This document shows positions 12,794 to 27,000 of a DNA stretch of 64,000 bases, one piece after another. The translations under genes were made by a program, and so were the position numbers. Where the stretch lies: NCBI GenBank assembly GCA_022885665.1, contig JAGQDJ010000102.1, positions 124,001 to 188,000 on the forward strand, in the 5' to 3' direction. Every line of letters starts with the position of its first letter. The stretch's first letter is position 1. The notes under the pieces were generated by a model. It saw only the letters and a list, made by a program, of their open reading frames with translations. It was not told where the DNA came from and searched no databases. Origin of the DNA: Triops longicaudatus (lineage: Eukaryota; Arthropoda; Branchiopoda; Notostraca; Triopsidae).

Positions 12794-15700
12794 GAAGAAA
12801 AATACTACGTGTCACAGGCTACAAAAGCACTCATGGTTCTATCAACGCGTGGTCTCTATTCCCGCTGTGTCGTAGGGTGACTATTAAGTAACTGGCCTCG
12901 GTTTACGCACCAAAGATTTTGAACGAATGCAAATTAGTCACATTTAAAAATTAGTACAAGCTCGATAAAGTGGCAAAACGAAGCGCGTCTAGGCTTGACA
13001 CCTGTATTTTTTTAAATGTATTCATGACGTAGAAAGTCGCCTATTGTCGGTTTTGTGAATTGCAATCGTCACATAAAAATATTACTACGATGATCTCCAC
13101 TTAAGTCGAATTCGGATAAGGCTAAAACCTACGTAACTCGAACGAAAACTTACGGTCCCATTTTTATCCGATTTAACTCAAAACAAGCAAAATTTTGGTT
13201 CCCGCACATCCTATTTATCCGGACCGCGGTACGTGGACAGAAAATTAAATTTTGTGTAATGTAGACGATTTGGGATATAAAAGAGCAAACAAATTACAGT
13301 TCTTTACGAGTCAAATACGATCTTATATTAAAAGGAATTATTCGGGGAAAATCTGCCTTTATTTGTTTGGTTTCGTAATATCCGACCAAGTATTTCAATT
13401 TTGCTAAATCCGGCACGCTTTTTCTTCACGTGTCTTGATCCGGCCCGCAGCCACCTCACATGGGTTTTAATGGCGTTTGATGGGGGAAGGTTGCTGAATC
13501 CTGGTATAGACTTTTAAAGGTATGCAGACTATGCCTAGAATAACACATGAGTACTTAGCAAATCTTTTCCACATTGCATGATACTCTCGCTTTATCAACT
13601 TCCATACCACAAGCAACCTTTCGATCCCAAGCGAATTGAGAAATTACTACGATCGCAGCAGTTTCATTACTTCCATGCGGTACTTCGCATATGTAGTATT
13701 TGAGCAATTCATACATGTCTTTTGGGTGAAGGATAAAACATTTAAATTGAGAGCTCTAATTTTCTTTATTCTGGAGATAATCGAATACTTCACATTGTTA
13801 GTTATTCGACACATAGCAACTCAATTCATTTGACTCATAGTAATAACTAGAAACTTCGGTGCAAACAATCAAGCAAAAACTGAATGGAGAACAAGATATA
13901 AATAGTTTCTCTCTGACAGCCGATCTTGTCAATTGCCCAGAATGAGAAGTAAAACCGATTTCCTTGCATCTCTTATTCTCCTGTGTCGCTCAAACTGGGC
14001 CACGGACGAATTCTGACCGTCATTTCACTGAATTTTCTGACGTTGTCTGATGGTGTATTGAAAATGCGTTTTCTTGTGTTAGGCCAACTGACACTACCGT
14101 GTCGAGCCTGATTCGACGGCTTGGTGTAGTCAACTCTTACTAATTTGCTAGATGAGCGAGTTCAGTCCGTCGTGTCAATGTAGGTAAATTCATATAGCAA
14201 ATATTTCGAAGGCGTGGAAGGTATTCCATATTTTTTTAGCAGCTTTATTCATGACTGTTTCATAACTTTTAGAGAAAAAATATGCACAATACAAGTGAAG
14301 ACGAAAGGTTGTGAAAAAAGTACTTCAGATCTGTGAGTTTAATCTTTAAAGTCATTTCTCTGACGAACGCTCAATTTTCTCTTTAATGAAAGTTGAAATG
14401 TGGTGAAAAAGTCTTTGCACTTTCGTTTCTTTCTTAAGAATTGATAGACTAGCAAAACAAAAGGTAAATTAGGCTTGGTTGAGTTAAAATACAATTGAGT
14501 TAAAGAATTCATCCATTTAACTGTGAAAGTCCAGACTGAGTTGGTGAAATAAACTGAAAGAAAATAGGACTAGTTAACGAGTGACTACGCTATCATGTAC
14601 GAGAGAAGCGAATAAAATTTGGTTGAATAACTCTTATCTGAAAAAAGTGAAAATCGTTTATCTTCGCCTCGTATGTATAGGTAATGCATCGTATTTGGTA
14701 CATTTTTCAGTGGGATGTTTTGGAATTATTTCTTGCCGAATCATATTTTTTCGACGTCTTTGGAATTCCCTTCTATTTTTTGTACACGTGATTATTCACC
14801 CTTTCTCCTTCGAACGTTACCGTACTGTGCAAAAAAAGTTCACTCTTGTTTAACATAAAATTATATACAATTTTTAGTCTCCTTTTATGATGGCAATACA
14901 TAAAATCGTTTCTGATGTTCAAAGTATAAAATACTCTTACCGAAATTAGTTTGCATTGAAAACACAGTAATGCAGTGTCCCAGAGTCACAAAAGGATAAG
15001 CTTTGATAAACCTTGCCGAGTACTCTTTTTCGACTTCACAAGTAACCGCTGCTTAACTAAGTGGGTACAACAACACTGATAAAAAGTAAGAACACGCTAC
15101 ATGTACGCTGGATCATGAAACACAGTTTAAAAGAGAAAGAATCTACATGTAAACAATGCCTCGAGATGTGTGGCGAGACTAATTAGGAGCAATTCTTTGT
15201 GTTTACAAATAACAATTTCTAAGATTTCACAGCACAATAACGGTCCACTTAATCACAATAAGCTTCGTTTTCATAACTAGCTCCAAGCCTTGGACTCTGC
15301 GCGCTTATTGGCTTATTGCCTCTGGCGTTTCCGTTGACGTAAGGCTCTGGCAAATTCAAACGCGGAGTTCATCAGCAAGCCGACCAGGAGCTCGTTTTAT
15401 TTCCACGGTGTTGAGCCAACAGCATTATGAGGTGTAATATACTTTCCGCGTTTTGTTGTACAATACGCGTCACACCGAATCAAAACATCGTAATTGCAGT
15501 AAAACGCATGATACGTCCGTGTAGTCAGATTGAGGCGCGAAATATGCGTAGTTGTATGAGATAATATTTTAGTTAGGTTCGGATCTACCAGCAGTTTTTT
15601 CTCAGATTTGCTATTGAATATTGTAACAGTTTCTTCCAAAAGTGTCGTTTTGTCTCAATGATATCTTCTTTTCCCGATTTCAACGGAATTTCTTAGGTAC

Positions 15701-15825
15701 TTAATTAAATTTGCTTGCTTCCTGACTCGGGTAAATATTTTTTCGTGGTAGTTACTATTCATCTGGAATTTAATGTACTTGTACACTATAGCAAGGGCGT
15801 TATGGATAGTGTGGATAGTATATAA

Positions 15826-15979
15826 GCCATCTAGTGGTCAGACGCGAACTTAATCTTGCGGTACAGATAAGCTAACCGGCAGGCTCGCCAGATGGTAGCT
15901 GCAGTAAGTTTCTGAAACAAAATCTTATATTTTGGCGCGTCCTACGGTTGGAATGGGCTGAGCCTACTACCAGATGGCG
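15826..15979. promoter_or_regulatory. Cluster of three CTCF-like motifs
   Basis: Within 154 bp lie CCACTAGATGGC (minus strand, 15826-15837; exact fit to CCASYAGRKGGC), a weaker CGCCAGATGGTAG (plus, 15886-15898) and CTACCAGATGGCG (plus, 15967-15979; one mismatch). The two strong sites point in opposite directions. Function as an insulator is an inference. Confidence 0.35.
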
Positions 15980-17547
15980 TCGTAATCTTTAATCCTAATA
16001 ATCTATTCTGGCTATTTGACGCCTATTGGAGCGCGGCCACATTTACTCACATTTAGAACCCTTGCAAAAACTACAGTAAACTAACCTTTTTTTATTTAAA
16101 CGTGTACTTTCAGTATAGTTAGATTTAGAAATTTTAATTTCCACCAGATTTAGTAAGACTTCGTTTTGTTCCATGCAATGGTTCCTAACATTCAATCAGA
16201 TTTTTCAGTTAATATTGAACGAAGACGTGCAAACCAAGTAGGTGGTGTCATATTGCTATATTCAGATACCATTGTTGGACTCATTGACGGTTGGAACACA
16301 CAAAAAATATATAGATAAAAAAAGCGAAACAAAGAAAGTTCGCTTTCTTATTCAAACTAATAATGACTGAGTTTCTGTCTACACGGTAGGTTAAGTTCGA
16401 AATTTTTGCGTAATTCTTTAAACTGTAGTAAAATTTCAATAAGTAATTATGATTCCATAAAACTCCAAACGTGACTTCAGCTCCCTTTTCTTCATCTGCT
16501 GTATTATTGTCGCAGTACGCGTATTTCAACAGAACTTCAGAAATAAATAAAACTCTGAAAGGTATTTAAAAAGTGAACTGTCGAGACAAATACTGTCATG
16601 TGCTGATGTGCAAAATCCAATTTCACTCAGTTCTAGTACAAAAAGCAAAGAACGTTTTTCAACGCTCAATTCAAAGTAATCAACGACAGACGTATTACAA
16701 GTTGTCACAAACTAACAATTCACAACAGGCGCAAACCAAACAAATTCTTCTCATTCAAGGCATAAAGCTCCCAATTGTCTCTTTCATGCTGGTGCTGTCT
16801 GATAACAAGCTTAACCTCCCATGTCCATTTTACCCCTTCTCTCTTTCTCTTTTACCGAGCTAAATACACCTTACATTAAACCTCCTTCTCTCGTTCTATC
16901 TCTCTGTATGGAACTAAACGCTCATGTCAAGCCTATTGTCCTGGTCACGTGACGGGGAGGAAAGCCAAAGAAAGCCTCGGAAATCCATTACGGCCTCATT
17001 TTCATTGGAAACCATCTGCAAAAGAGGGGCTCGGGAGGATCAACATACTCGACAGAGCACTTCCGATGAGACTTTAAGGGGAAAACGCTAAAGAAAAGAT
17101 ATGCGGAAGTCCACCCAGGCTTCGCATCATTTCATATATATACTCGTCTTAAGGCTTTTGCTCTTCGCTATTGCTCACTGTTACTGGTCATGCAACACCG
17201 AAAACCGCCAGGAGTTCCTGACTTTTGACGTATTCTTTTTTATTCCACGATGGATCGCCACGGATATCCTTTTGGCCCAGTACTACCGCCATTTTGAGGG
17301 TTAACCCAAACACTGTTTCGCCTCATTGAACCACTAAAGCATACTGGTTCTCTGTATCTATAGTCAACTTTCACTTCCTATGGCAAGAACTTGGAAGCAC
17401 TTGGCATGTTGTCTTCATAAGCAGTAGAAATGGCATAAAACAAAAAAAAAATGAAATAAGTAGAAAAATAACAGTGAAGTAAGCGAAAAATGTCTACAAA
17501 AGAATTCAACGAGCTTGAAAATCATCGCGTGCTATTATAGATACAGT

Positions 17548-17734
17548 AAAGAGTATGTTTGATCCTCGTGAGCCTGCCGAAGAGCTACAACTCAATTTTG
17601 GAGGCGTCAGAAGGGGATCGATGTCAAGTCGCGTGGCGGCACGTGAACTGCTGCTGTCTCCAACGTCGGCGGCGCCGTTGCAACCTCGGAAATCAGGACT
17701 GAAAAGCACTTGTGTCGTTGGGAAATCAAAGTTT
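17548..17734 (+). other. Possible isolated coding exon, unrecognised
   Basis: After an acceptor-like TGCTATTATAG the plus strand is open in the frame DTVKSMFDPREPAEELQ... and locally much more GC-rich than its surroundings, with codon-like composition (CTGCTGCTG, TCGGCGGCGCCG). No donor is clear and the opposite strand is open as well, so even the strand is uncertain. I do not recognise the peptide. It could be one exon of a gene whose other exons lie outside the window, or chance. Confidence 0.2.
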
Positions 17735-19699
17735 GGCACCAGCCAGAGTTATTTCTTTTGTGCCTGCATGATATGATGCGACCAAATGGAATGAAAGGGG
17801 TTTTTGTGTTGACGTTCAGCAAGAAGTGGGAGGAAAAGAGAATGTGTTATAAACTTTATACGAATCACTGAGTAATCTTATTGGGCAGCCAAGGCAAAAT
17901 TTATCTTCACTTGTCTGCACTCCGAGTGTTACCCTTCAGTAAAAGCCACATATTGAACGGTTCTGTTCACCAGATTTTCTTTTAGAACGAGAAAATAATA
18001 ACAAATAAAATAGGAAATTAAAGCCTTGGTTGAATAATTTTTTCTTTGTTTCAAACAATGAAGAAACTTTTCGTCTCACAAGAGAAGAAAGTTGGACCCA
18101 AGAGTTCCAACGCTTTAAAATATATAAAAAGAGAACAAAGAAAATTCTTTTCTTCTGAGGACGGAGAGATAGTCTCCAAATAAGACTTTTGAAATCTTTT
18201 CGTCTGACAACTTTTGGGTCGAAAAGGGATAGCAAAAAAGAGTGGGTTGTCAATTGGATGTGTTGTCATGCATGGCCGGCGCCGCAGATTGCGTCCTAAG
18301 GTGATTATCGTTTCCCGGTTGAGCGATTCACCTCTTCTCATTCTTCAAGCCCTTTTTTCGTTTTGCTTTTAGTCCCCTTAACATTTTGGTGAAAATCTCT
18401 GTCTGAGGTTAAGTTCCACTTTTGACAATGGGTTGCTATGCAACAAAGAGCTGGTCGAGGGAAGAACAAGTCCGCTGCGGTGGTGGGTACGTGCCGCCCA
18501 CATGCCCACTTAACTTGATTTAGGGTAAAATTTCGTTCCTTTTATTCCTATTAGGATCTTTTAGAGCAGAATGAGTTTGGGGGAGAGAAGGGGTTTTGGC
18601 TGCTGCCACACGATTATAAAACTCCAATGAGCTTTCAAGAGTTTGGCATCTTCTCAAATGCCCGCGGAGAGACACGCGAAATACTAACTTAACGTACACT
18701 GAGCAGGACGAGACGTACTGTGTAGTAGTACATGTGGCGTAAGCACTTGAACTTGATGGAAAAGAGGGACAGAGACGAGGAAAGGACATATCCCTTCGTA
18801 AGTGTGAGAGACTCCTTATTATAATACACTTGGTTGACATCAAAGACCAAAGGCAAAGGCTTACCATCCCCGGTAACGCTTCAAGTACTTAATGAGGAAC
18901 CTCGTTACCATGTCAAAGCTATCACAGAGTTATTTCAAGATGTGTGTGTGGATTTTGTACCCCGTGAAACTCAAAACACGTCCCGGACGTTCCCCATGTC
19001 ATTGCATTTGTTATTATTACTGTCGTATAACTGGGAGATAGCAATAGAACGCTCTATATAAAAGTGATCCTTCTCTGCAAAGCTGTTGATCTTTCGCTTG
19101 GCAGAGCCAGTTACCCAAGCCGGGAAATGGAACAGATGATACTTGTAGGTATATGGAAAACAACTTTGAGGCTTCGTAGAGAACATTGTTGTTCTAAAAA
19201 AAAACTACTTTAGCTATTCTTACCCTCCCCATGACATAACAATCAGTAGGCAAAATCCTTTTGTATACATGTATTCGACGCAAAAAGGTGGACAAGTGTA
19301 TTTCGTGTTGCATTAGAAGAGAACCCCAATTGTGTCAATTAACGTGGATTAGAAGCTGGATACAAGCAAAGCTTGAAAATGGATTTCATACTGGTCATGT
19401 CTTTAAAATAAGGAAAAAATAGATAACTCAATTACAAATCATTCTAGAACACAGATCAAGCTAATGTGCAGAAAACTAATGAAAATAAAAAGAACAAATT
19501 TTTAAGTACAGAAAAAGAATGTACTATTTTAAAAATGAACATAAAAACTTTGTTGTTCGAAAGAAAGTTCACTGTTACCAAATCCAATTGTTAATTCTTC
19601 TAGAATCGTACAAATGTGCCAATTGCCACAGAAGTAGCTTCAAAAGCCATGGGAATGTTCGATGTTAACGATTCCCGGTTTCAGTGCGTTTATGACAGT

Positions 19700-20110
19700 G
19701 TTCTGGATCTTTTGTTTTCCGGTGATCAAGATCCTTTTCGATCATTGGTCTATTTCTGCTGATCCGATCAGATCCAATATTTTGAAAATTCATTAAGATC
19801 CCGATCAGTATTGAGAAAATGTTAGATCCGATCCGATCAAAGGTCTAATCGTTTCTGCTAAATCGGAAAATTTTTTCATTACAATTAATCGATACGAATC
19901 ATTATATCAATATAACACAGTTCTCGATATAAAGAATTATTATTTCGAGTTTAAACAAAAACCAAATCGATCCATTTAATAGCGATTGCAACTTTTAATT
20001 GCAACGGCCAATCACTGATTGGATCGAGATTTTTGCGGGAAAATTTGATCCGATCCCATCGTTTTCCGAGGCAAGATCGATCCGATTTGATCTGACTTGT
20101 TCCGAATCTT
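19700..20110. repeat. GATC-rich degenerate repeat block
   Basis: GATCCGATC, GATCGATCCGATT and similar words recur many times across ~400 bp of otherwise AT-rich sequence, on both strands because GATC is palindromic. It is not a clean tandem array. It may be a decayed satellite or transposon. Confidence 0.5.
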
Positions 20111-21060
20111 TTTTAAAAGATTCGTAACACGGCTTTATGAATAGTTGATTCAACGAAAGCTACCCAGTGTTGTAACTTTTCCTTTCACTCGGTTTTTCAA
20201 ATGTAGCCTACCACAGAAAATGTCTTACTTGGTCTCAGTTTCACCGGCCTTCTAATCGACTACCTCCGACATGGTTTTGTTTTTCCTCAATTCCACTCCC
20301 CGTTGACGACTCAATGAAAAGTAGAGTAGGGTGCGCAGCATTCAAAGCTAAAACATTTTCTCGTTAATTAAATTAAAAGCTAAATAAGAGGGTCGCTTAC
20401 CATATTTTTGGAGGTTTTGCGTAAGCGCTTTAATTATTGGCTCTTTTGCGTCTAACTTACACCAGATAAAATGTAACTTTTTATGCTCTCCACATCGCCA
20501 CCCACCATAGACATTAGTACAGTGTAGAAAGCGAATAAGAGGATTCAGTTGTAACTGTTATAGTGCGCAAAAAAGGCCAATCCTACGAATATAAGTCTTG
20601 ACATACTGAAAATTTTTTGAGAATGCTATATAAAAAGGTTTCATAGGTAAAGGAAACGACGTAAACGAAGCACGTCGTGCACACATAACAACATCGAAAC
20701 TTTTTACGATGTCGATGTGGTATTGACGTAATCCAAAGTTACTATTCTCTGTCCTGAATATGGGAAATTTTAACAGTTAGTGAAATTAAAATTCAATATG
20801 TATCTCATAACGAAATGCACTGCTTTAAGAGAAGTTGAAAATCGCTAACGGTGTTGCTTGCATGGTAACAACTGTGTGAACATCGTTGCAACGACGCAGG
20901 TTTAGGACACACGTTCCCCCATATGACGCGAATTTCTACACGCTGCTGTCAAGAAACACGAAAAGCGAGGAGGATGTCTTTATCGAAGCGTGAGACGTCG
21001 GATTGTGCCAGGCGTCGGGATTAAACCTCCCCTCACACAGCACTAAGAATCAGAAACCTC

Positions 21061-21080
21061 TCTCTCTCTCTCTCTCTCTG
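21061..21080. repeat. (CT)n microsatellite
   Basis: About ten CT units in the gene-poor region. Shorter GA or CT arrays occur at 21755-21768, 58205-58235 and 62942-62956. Confidence 0.9.
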
Positions 21081-24000
21081 ATTCTTGAATATACCCACGG
21101 AGTTCTTCCTAAAACTCTTTATCGACAGACAGAAAACTTGCGCCAGCTGCCACAATTGCCGCGGGTTCCCATAATCGTTTCCAAGGTATCCAACACCTTG
21201 GCTGGCTCATATTTCTTCCTTAACCACGAAGAGATACACTTCGGGAATCGGAGAGAAACTTGATCATTAAACCACCCCTGCAAGTACATCATCTACTGAT
21301 CGTTTACTCCAAGCTTGTAACACTTGTAGTGATCAAAAGGCAAACATCGGTCTGGGTCATTAAGAGCCATTCATCATTGCAAGAAAGATGTAGGAACAAA
21401 CTTATTCAATACCCGAGCAATCCCGGAAGAAACTAAGACGGTGCATTATCCTACGGACAAAACATGCACCGGGAGCAAAACTGTGATAAAAAGATGTGCG
21501 GAAGGAGGGTGAAAGGGCCGAATGCAGGAATCTAACGTTTCCGTAAGCGAAAATCAAGATGTGTGTTTCTCACCACGCGTTGGTATACAAAGCAAAGCGG
21601 AAACCCACTCATCATGCTCTTGTCGGAATACCCAACACTTGACTCGCGCCATTTGCATAACGCAGCCCAGCATGCTGTCCCCTTTTTTCTCTTTATTCGC
21701 GTTTTTAACGATTCAACCCGAAGGAAGATTGACATGCAATGAGAAAGAAAGGTCGAGAGAGAGAGAGTAAGGGAGAGTGGGTAACGAAAATAGAAGCTAT
21801 AAGCAGAATTTCTTTTATAGATTGGCTCCCGCCATCATAATATAGCATTCCTCTTTCTTTTTTTGTCGAGAGTGTGTCGTAGCCCAGGCTTTGCCAAAAC
21901 AGTACAAGAGACGCAGTCACGCGGAAAGTGTCTATAAGCATGGAGATCGAGAAGGGGCTCGGGCAATCAGGAATTTGAAAAGAGACTTCTGATGAAGCGG
22001 GCCATGAAGCGGCAAAAGCCATTAACTATGCATGTCAAACGCAGCTGGAGAACTTACAAAACGCTTCATGAACGACTCTTTAAAGACATATTACTACTAA
22101 TGTTGCAAAGATGTGTGAAAACACACTTCCAACAGCTCGAGAACACTTAAAACATTCTTAAACTCCTCAAGAATTGTTGAAAACTTTTTTCCCTTAGAAC
22201 TTAGACCATTACAGCAATTTTGTGCTGGATGACTTAGGATATTTCCTGCTTTAAATTAATAAAAATTTCGCTAAATTATAGGAAAAACTTATTTTAAAAA
22301 ATTCTCATGATAAGAGTACAGCAAGGAAAGAAAAACTTCAAGCCAAACATGTCGCCACTGACGAATGTATGGTAATATGGTGTCACTTAACGCAGAAAAT
22401 AAAAAATTAATAAAGATTCCTTTCTATGCTTCTTTGCTTCTGCCTTTTCTGGGTGATAAATATACTAACATAATAGACGCTTTTCACTAGATAATATTTA
22501 TACTACCATTTCTTCAGTCTATATCTGTTGAATTCTGCATATTCTTAGTTTAGATATATTTTATGCATTTCTATGGACTCAATGTAGACTTCAATTTACA
22601 CGCCTTCAGATATCTACAGATCTCTACATATTTCTGTATGCATAATGGATTATCTCGTACTGTAAGGATAAGAAAACTGGTTCTAAAATCGAAGGCCACA
22701 TTTCTGCTCGCTTTACAGAGAAGAACCAGAGTTTGTGTCTGAAAGTGATTCGAAGAAGAGTTACGAGTCAGTGTCCTTTCGAAACTAGCACAAGTTGTGG
22801 ATTACGCGGTAAAGGGATTTGCGCGAAGAGATATGGGATGGCTTCAACTCCACGAAGGGTTTTCGTTTTTACGCACGATGAATTCACTTCATGATAGACT
22901 TTCTGGGCAAAAGGATTTCTCTCGGTCCATAAAACTTGGGGCCCCTTCGCGAGATGGGATCATCATCGGACAAATTGCACGGGTCAAGAAGAAGATCGAG
23001 ACAGAAGCGTGTGTCTATGTACGGAAGCTTTTGTTTTGGAATGGGTCGAACACCCTACATTGAGAAACGAAGGTTTAAGGCGGAGGGAGGGGGGGCATTT
23101 TTCCACCGCAAGAACGTTTCACTTTAACATATAAGGGATCTTAACGAGTTCCATAATTTTGTTTCTTTCCTTTGCCGATGAGATGAGTTCCTGACTGAGT
23201 AGGCGGGGCGGGGCGGTTTTATACGGCAGCGGAAAGAATGTAGGCGGAGCGAGGAAGAACGTGGGGGCAAGGCACATATTGATACGACACAGACAACTCC
23301 GTGACTTGGAAATGTCGTTGGCTGTAAGTCAACGTCGATAACGACTAAGGTGTGTGTCCCGTTTAGTCTGAGTTGCGCTCCTCAAGCGTAATGCCATCCT
23401 CGTTAGAGTTTCGCTATAAAGGACATGCCAAGGTTAGGAATCTATATCGGCTGATTCTTGAAATTACCGTAAACGAGCGCCCATGAAATCAAGAAGGCCA
23501 AGAAGCCAAGTAATATCCAGAGTTGAACTTTTCGGTCATTTGCTGGTACCAAGAAAGATATTCCCTTGTACTAAGAAATGCGGTGTTTCGAAATGACTGC
23601 TGGTACTAGGTTTGTCCTGCTGGTATTAAGGGAGGACTTCGGAGGAGGTTGCTGCGTAGGACGCAATATGAATATGGGAAATTTACTTCCAACGGAATAT
23701 GAGCAAAACGGTAATACCATTGCTACGGGGTAATATTCACGAAAGGCAAGTTAGAAAGGGCGACAAGGATTGTGAAGTTTTCGATGCCAAGAATCCAACT
23801 GGCCACATGGGCCGACTCCAGCTTTCCCTTTATAAGAGCTGCATTTCTGGCTGAGTTCAGCTGAGTGCAAACCACGCGGCAGCCGTCTCTCTGTATAAAG
23901 CCCCAAACTAAATGCAAAATTACACGTGGTGGTGAACAGGGCTTTCGAGCCGTAAGCCTCCCCCCCCCCCGGAGTTTCGCTGAAGCGTTTAAAGACTCCG

Positions 24001-27000
24001 GCAAACTAGAGCATTTTCCTCATCCGCTGTATGCTTTACTCCCCGGAGACGGAACGTTTTATCCCCTCTACCTTAAAAACAAAAATTGCAAAAAAGACAC
24101 AAGGGCTGACTCAAGAACACTTACGATGGCACGGAGAGCAAACAAACATTGATGAGACGCTGAAGCTAGGGCCCTGACATCCCAAAGAGCTTCGAGCTCC
24201 GCGGAGTTTGTCCTATGAAGTCAAAAGTGGACAAAGAAAGGGCTTTTACAAATATTAGACAAAATAATGGAGCTTTTGCCTTGTGATTGCCATGGAGAGC
24301 CTAGCGAGCGTATTGGAAGGAAAACTGTGCATTCAGGGAATTAAAGGGCAACGGTTCAGTGATTTTAAGTACTATATCGTAAGTGTACGTGAGCTACGTC
24401 GTGAGTTAAACTTTGTTTCGTATATGACCCGGTAGCGAGTTTCGTCACGGCGAAACGCATGCCGTTTGATATACGCGGGTCCTTTTCCGCAGGTATGGGC
24501 CAGAAACGAGCGTAGTCGGTTCAGTCACGTGGAAGGTCATATCAGGCATTCGAGTTTGCGTCACGTATAGGGGCATACACAAGCACAAAATAAGAGAGTG
24601 CTACAGAATAGGGCTCAACCTATTGTGATGCTGATGGGACGTTATTCCATTACGAAAATGCTAAGTCCAATATTGAACTATCGCTTTCCACCAAATCCTA
24701 TTGCTAGCCTTACGGAAACTCAATCAGGTTATCATGGCAATGTTTACCTTGCCTATTACCTTGTTACGTACAAATGTGTACTAATTTTCATTTCTTTAAT
24801 GTTAAATATTTCAGTACCGTTATTTCAATGCCTTTTGATATCATTATGGCATAATTATTTGTCGTCCATGTTTTACATCTTATTAATTTCTGTTGTTTTT
24901 ACGCATTCTTTGCCCATTGCAATTGTCTTCTATACTTCTCCATTTAACTACAAATTTCTCTGGACTTCATTCCCATTTATTTTTTATTTCCTCTACGTTA
25001 ATCACATAATTGTATCCAATGAGACGAAAAGTATACAACAAGTGTAAAGTCCATCGTCCTTCCCTGGCAACAAAACTTCATTTTATGCAGTATTATGTAA
25101 TAATTTTAGAAGATTAAGAATCGGAGACCTCCATTTATATGATCAAACATCGAGCTATCAATCTTATTGATTTGTGCACTTACGTTTCTGTTCAAGTTGC
25201 ACGTGCATGTATTCATGTGAAATTTTCTCATTTTCTCGGAACTTTTCGTTTCTGGAGCGAGTACCCTCGTCGAAGGTACGAAGGAACCACTTTCAGATAC
25301 ATTTCCCTTACTGGACTCATAAAGAAACAACCCGAACAGGCTAGAAACCGAACTTTCTACCAAGTTCCTATGCATACACGATAATTTATTGCTAGTAACA
25401 GTTAATGTTCTGAATCAGCTAAAAGCGTGAAACATTGAAAGAAACAGATATTTTTATATAATTTTCTTTTATAAACAACTCAAGAAAAGGAAGAAGAATA
25501 ATAACAAAAGTTTGAGTTCAAGTATCGAACCTCTTGCTACGAGAAACTTAACATAAAAAATTCAATTGAAATGCGAAGCTTTTATTAAAACAACATTCTG
25601 CAATTTGTTCGTCTAATTCTTCCGTTAATTTTCTATATTAAGCATCAAGCCTTTGTTGACATTATTTAAATCCGGGTGCGATGACTTAAACGAACATAAA
25701 AAACATATTATCACGCGTTTTATTTCCGAGGTAAGCTTTTCTGAATGTTTCATGAATCTCAACTTTTTTTCCCTTTAATAAAATTTTCTCATTAAAGCCA
25801 CGACTGGCAAAGAGAGAAATGACATTAGTTCCACTTTCTCGCTCTAATAATGAAACATTACGATTCTTGATCTGGCTGTCGTCACATTAAGGATGCCTCT
25901 TGATGAGCGTGGAAAGAGGCGGGAGCAAATGTAAAACCCAACTTAGCCCCTCGTTTTGAGGAAAAAGCTTTTAACGTTTCTTTTTTTTTTACAGCCATGA
26001 GAGAGGGGAGTCAAATTGTATTCCATGCCTTTGACATTCTTCTTCGCGCGCCACGAGACGAACTCTTGGTCCCGCGCATAGCTAATGAAGGCAAAGAGCA
26101 AACGAGGGGCTTGGCTTCCAAGCTCTTTCGCGACTGGAATCAGACGACGGAAAATCGGTAAACAATGGCTTGCCATGAGTCAGGAGACCCAGGGCTTTTC
26201 TTCTACTTCCGGTTGGCTGGGCAAGGCCCCCCCCTTCGCTTTTTAGCTAAGCACAGGGTACGGAGCACGCGCCTTAAACTCCGACTCCCGTCCGACTCTT
26301 AATTTGATCTATATGCAGATTACCGTGTGCTCAGAGCAAATGATGCCCCCCACCCACCCCGTCCTGGGGCATCTCTTCTACTACTACTACTGTGCTCTTT
26401 TTTAGAGCTCTATAAAGAGAAAAGCGAGGGGCTGTAAAAACGACATGCCATTAAACACGAGCACAGTTTACACAGCTTCGGAAGAGCCATGGAAATAAAG
26501 CAAAGTCCACAAAAAAAGAAACAAAAGATGGAACGAGAGCTTCGAATTCAGTTCTCGATACTTCTCATTCAGAATGTTTCTCTCTCAGCAGTAGACTAAG
26601 TACGACGAGTTTTTCCGTGCACTGCGCAAAACAAGCACTCGAGCCCAAGCACATGCACTATTCTAATATCAATGTTAAAATTTCTACTTCAGAATTTTTC
26701 GTCAAAGAGCTACTTGATTTAGACAAATCCTGAGTATGATCTACATTATCTTAAACGCAGTATTTTACAAAAAACTTCAAGAATAAACTTATTGTCGCCA
26801 GTGTTCTAAAGTTCATGCTGTCAGATTCGCGATTAACTTCGGGACTAACGTGGTGCATACATCGAAATGCGCAAATCAAAATATGTTCCCTAATAGGACA
26901 GGGTTAAGCTCCGTAATTCTAGAAGCTTGGTGTTAATTGAAATTCCGAAAAATCATCAAATTATTATTGTTTCAAAACAAATAAGTCTTTATAACAAGAC

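Larger units (their letters stand above)
8342..17547. other. Gene-poor region
   Basis: AT-rich intergenic DNA. Apart from the CTCF-like motifs, one CRE (8733-8740) and a G14 run (9352-9365), I see only short frames. A 121-codon frame at 12340-12705 has no recognisable domain. Confidence 0.5.

Noticed and set aside
24598..25047. 149-codon hydrophobic frame resembling a polytopic membrane protein
   Set aside because: Hydrophobicity follows from T-rich DNA in this frame. There is no family motif, and it lacks a start or splice context distinguishing it from neighbours.
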